Of a DNA stretch of 64,000 bases, positions 60,571 to 64,000 are shown piece after piece (the first letter of the stretch is position 1; the number at the start of each line of letters is the position of its first letter). The translations under genes were made by a program, and so were the position numbers. Below the pieces are notes generated by a model. The model made no database searches. It saw only the letters and a program-made list of their open reading frames with translations, and was not told where the DNA came from. The DNA is from Gelatoporia subvermispora B (lineage: Eukaryota; Basidiomycota; Agaricomycetes; Polyporales; Gelatoporiaceae): NCBI GenBank assembly GCA_000320605.2, contig KB445805.1, positions 372,001-436,000 of the forward strand, written 5' to 3'.

Positions 60571-61542
60571 ATGGGCTTGTACACTTCATACTACGCCTAC
60601 GGGCTCCCGCTCTTCTTGACGATAGTAATTGCTCTATATCTGCTATTTACCGGTGCGTGCTTCGCAGTGGGGAGACGATGAGGGTGCTGACTGGACACCG
60701 CCGCGCGCAGGCTCGGGAGAGGCATTCAATGTTGGCCGCTTCCTCGAGGAGACAAGTCCGTACGCGTGGGCATCTGTGGGTATTGGACTATGCATAGGAC
60801 TTAGTGTCCTCGGAGCGGGGTGGTACGCAAGGCGTCGTCCTCGTTCGCGCTCTGTCTGAACACCGGGATTTGCAGGGGCATCTTCATCACAGGCTCGTCT
60901 ATTCTCGGTGGAGGAGTGAGGGCGCCACGGATAGGCACGAAGAACTTGATCAGGTGTGTATCTATGTCATATGTCTCTGCACGACGGGCTCATTCCATTC
61001 TCAGCATCATCTTCTGTGAAGTCGTCGCCATCTACGGAGTCGTCAGTATCCCTACCACTTGAACTGGCCCATCTCTCTCACAAACACCGTGCAGATCATT
61101 GGAATTGTCTATTCCGCCAAGATGACTGGAATCCCAGATACCCTCCTCTATACCCCCAACAACTACTACACCGGTACGTCATGCCTGCCGCCTTCCCGAC
61201 CCCGTCCTGCTTGACCTCAGTAAACCTGTACAGGGTTCGCTCTCTTCTGGGGTGGTCTGACTGTCGGAATGTGCAATCTGCTCTGCGGTGTCTGCGTCGG
61301 CATCACCGGCTCTACCGCTGCGCTCGCGGATGCTGCGGATCCCGATCTGTTCGTGAAGATCCTCGTTGTGGAGGTCTTTGGCAGTATCCTTGGCCTGTTC
61401 GGGCTGATTGGTGCGTCTTCTTGCGAGTCTGACTCGTCCGTCATACTCACATCGGCACGATGCAGTGGGACTACTTATTGTTGGTAGAGCAGACGAGTTT
61501 GCGGCAGCGGCGACTGCATCGCCCTTCGTTACGCTGCACTGA
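60571..61542 (+). CDS. VMA16: V-type ATPase proteolipid subunit c''
   Basis: Membrane-rotor subunit of the vacuolar proton pump. [21 protein letters not shown] forms the extra first helix typical of c''; then [36 protein letters not shown] spliced to [32 protein letters not shown] with a conserved membrane Glu, and after a luminal stretch [49 protein letters not shown] and [12 protein letters not shown]. Seven or so exons; TGA at 61540. Its neighbour pairing with CLC and ARFRP1 places three endomembrane-acidification and traffic genes together, probably by chance or conserved synteny. Confidence 0.92.
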
Positions 61543-62959
61543 ACAATACCTGGACTATGGACATGCCCGTATATAATAACGACCGAGTCAAACACACAGA
61601 AATGCATATAGCTGATGTCAGCCTGTAGAAATTCTCATTCAGACTGAAACCCTGAAAGGAACGCTCTCGTACTCGGATTGTGCATAAGACAACGGCGGGT
61701 GGACACCGCCCACGCGCGGTTTACCTTCTTGGTCGCCAACGGATCTGGTCCAGAGACAATTGCTGGCGTGCGTTATGCGACTATTGGCCTAGCGAATGAA
61801 CTACAGCTCTCGATGTTCACCGACATTCGATTCTCAGCCTGTAATGGAGGGTGAGTACTTGAGTATAGACTCAATATTGTTGTACCTAGGTTGGTAGGCT
61901 GCGGGCTGCTAGAAGTGTGTCCCATGCTAGTCAATGAGCTCATCGCGAGCACGACAGAGACAGACAAGGCATGCACTAGCATCGTTTCGCTGCACATAAC
62001 ACTATCCACGGTGGGGACGTCAAGTCTAAGGCAAGAGTATTTCGCGCACTTGCCGTTATTGACAAAGACGTCTAAGTGACTGGCAGTGGTCTGCTAGCAG
62101 ACCGAGCGCGGAATTGCATAGTCAGCATGGACCGCGGAGGCAAATGAGTCGGTCGGAATATGGACCGGGCAAACACGACCATAATCACGGCGTTCACTGC
62201 AATCCTGGCTCCGGCACATAGAAGCTTTGTTAATTACGAAGGTTCCGAGTCTCCTGCGCATCTCTACAAATTACAGAAGTTTTTACCTTCTACGCCATGG
62301 CCTGTCTTATAGCCCCGAAGTGTTGGCCATGTCCCCGCGGTGCCTCTTCAAGGACATCAGACGGGAGCCACAAGTAAATCTGGCAACGAAGTGAATCATG
62401 ATCAACAGGTCTTAGGAAAAGACGTTATAATAGCTATGCTTCTCGAGAAAACAGCGCTAAAACCGAACAAAGAAACCGCAACCCCACGCAGAACTGGGGC
62501 GAGTCTCGTGAAAGTGCGTGGCAAACACGCCACGTTCCTCGGGCGGTTCCAAAATCCGGGTTTTTCGGGTTCGACCTGACCTCTCGACAACTGTTTTTAT
62601 TACGCATCTGAGAGGCTTTAGATCAAAAATGTGCACAGAAGATTGTGGGGGGCCGCATTAGCCATATTACTGGTGAATCCAAATGATGAGCGATTCCACG
62701 ATGATAGTTGGGCATCTTCATGTCGTCTCACAAATCCCTGTTTACATCGTATCACGCGGGATGAGCCTAGATAGTCATATGACCAGCACTACTGCCTGCG
62801 ACATCGCGGGTAGTGGGAGTGAGTGATCATCATGGAACGACACCGTCATAAAACGGGAACTCTACTCTTGTAACATGAATGGAAAGACATGACGCAACAA
62901 TTTATATGAACTCCTTCGTCCTTTTGTCGGAGTTAGGAAACACGTCAATCATTCGGCGA
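61543..62959. other. Intergenic, no gene recognised
   Basis: About 1.4 kb. Short open stretches only (for example 62340-62579); no motif is seen. Confidence 0.4.
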
Positions 62960-64000
62960 CCGTCGAGAGCAACTTCGCGCTCGGACTCTGTAGATAATAT
63001 AAGACATCCCACGGTCATAGCAACACCAGAGGGCAGAGCGCTTCGGGATTCTTTCATCGACTGGGAGACGTACAATTTCGGAATCTAGCCACCAAGTTGA
63101 ATTGTAGCGTTCTACTTCATAGGTTTCCCCGTTGCTCCCGTTGGTGATGTCGACCATGGAAGCTTGTGACCTGCAATGGTCCGAATCGATACCATTGCCA
63201 TTACCCTTCCCGCCGCCCACCGCCACACCTCTGCATGAACGCCACAGCGGTGCTGTCACGGATCTGCCGTTCCTTGCCTCAATGCCAACGGAGCCGGGAT
63301 CGAATAGCACGTACCGTGACGATGAACGAGCGCCCTTGTATCAGGTGAGTCCTAGACAAAGGCCTTGTTACAACGACCTGTCTACCACGAACGACGTTGT
63401 GGTAGGCTAGCTGGAGGAGGCGCCAGTTTGTGGTGGCGGCTTAAGTCAGTTGAGCGTGCACTGAATAATGCATTCACAGGGAACGGGAAGTGAGGGTGGC
63501 CGCGACGAGCCGTCTGCAGTGTCGCACTCAGCGCACACCTTCGGGGTGAGCCATGGCCAGACTGGGAGCTACGAGGCACCACGGCCTCCTCTGGTTCCCA
63601 CCTACAATGAGATGGCTCTAGCGCAGCATTTCAGCGCTGGTATCAAACCAATCAAACACGTAGATGAGCCCCCTGCAACAATAATACGACAGCAATCATT
63701 GAAGCTCAACGAGGTCAGTGACGTGTTTGATCGGTTCGGTAGCATCTAGCTGAGATTACTGCAGATGGCCGATTCCGGAGAGGGGCCGACCCTCGAGGAC
63801 CTTGAGGTCTGGTTCGAAACGGAACACGAAGACCTACTGGCCCTGAAGAAGCAATTCGAGAGTAATTGGAAACTTCGGCATACTGATGAGCAGACAGGCG
63901 GCTCCCTGCTATCGAATGGTATGTCAGTCGTATCAAGTGCAGTTCAGTGGTGTATTGACATGCCTTGCCAAAAGTACCGATGGCTCTTCAACAGTCACGA
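62960..64000 (+). repeat. Inverted duplicate, right copy, runs off the window
   Basis: Plus-strand copy of 47860-48880 (minus). Coding-like exons: LQWSESIPLPLPFPPPTATPL (about 63170-63340), MHSQ to LKLNEV (63468-63715), then, across an in-phase intron, MADSGEGPTLEDLEVWFETE to GGSLLSNG (from 63767). A possible earlier exon ends IDWETYNFGI (63088). Frames and intron phase are kept in both copies. Unknown protein; the window ends before any terminus. Confidence 0.8.

Overview
The window is nuclear DNA of a filamentous basidiomycete, most likely an Agaricomycete. Genes carry many short GT-AG introns of about 45-70 bases, there are no bacterial-style operons, and the gene families fit: long-chain-type cytochrome P450s, expanded orphan protein-kinase families, and conserved genes for a CLC chloride channel, an ARFRP1-type GTPase, V-ATPase subunit c'' and a ZCCHC9-type zinc-knuckle protein. 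Coordinates of intron-containing genes are outer limits of the coding region; I joined exons by eye using frame, splice dinucleotides and alignment among the paralogues inside the window.

Layout. 0.3-4.0 kb: P450 relic (A) and intact P450-B, minus strand. 4.8-30.5 kb: a block of orphan kinases from two unrelated-looking families. TK family (large, HGDLK catalytic loop): TK1 (-), TK2 (-), TK3 (+), TK4 (+). KL family (about 400 aa, HRD loop, WKPSWEGT N-terminal motif): KL1 (-), KL2 (+, dead), KL3 (+), KL4 (+), plus two minus-strand relics. At 22.1-24.5 kb sits a composite duplication joining a piece of the aldo/keto reductase locus (31.2-31.8 kb) to a piece of the TK2 locus (12.8-14.5 kb). 31.5-34.5 kb: intact aldo/keto reductase (-) and GNAT acetyltransferase (+). 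35.6-39.2 kb: a serine-rich acidic protein of unknown role and a ZCCHC9-like protein (-). 40.5-42.3 kb: decayed secreted carboxylesterase. 43.5-55.4 kb: P450-C, an SDR, P450-D and P450 relic E, all minus. 55.7-61.5 kb: compact conserved genes CLC channel, ARFRP1-like GTPase and VMA16, the last two divergent from a 115-base shared promoter. A segment of at least 1 kb at 47.9-48.9 kb recurs inverted at 63.0-64.0 kb and runs off the window.

Interpretation. The left 55 kb behaves as a fast-evolving accessory region: local duplications, fresh and old pseudogenes, and recombined copies. The right end is slow-evolving housekeeping sequence. The intact redox enzymes (three P450s, AKR, SDR) and the acetyltransferase could serve detoxification or tailoring chemistry, but there is no polyketide, peptide or terpene synthase here, so I do not call a biosynthetic cluster. 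The most unusual feature is the interleaving of two orphan kinase families, one of which lacks the catalytic-loop arginine in every member. No rRNA, tRNA, CRISPR array or complete transposon was recognised.
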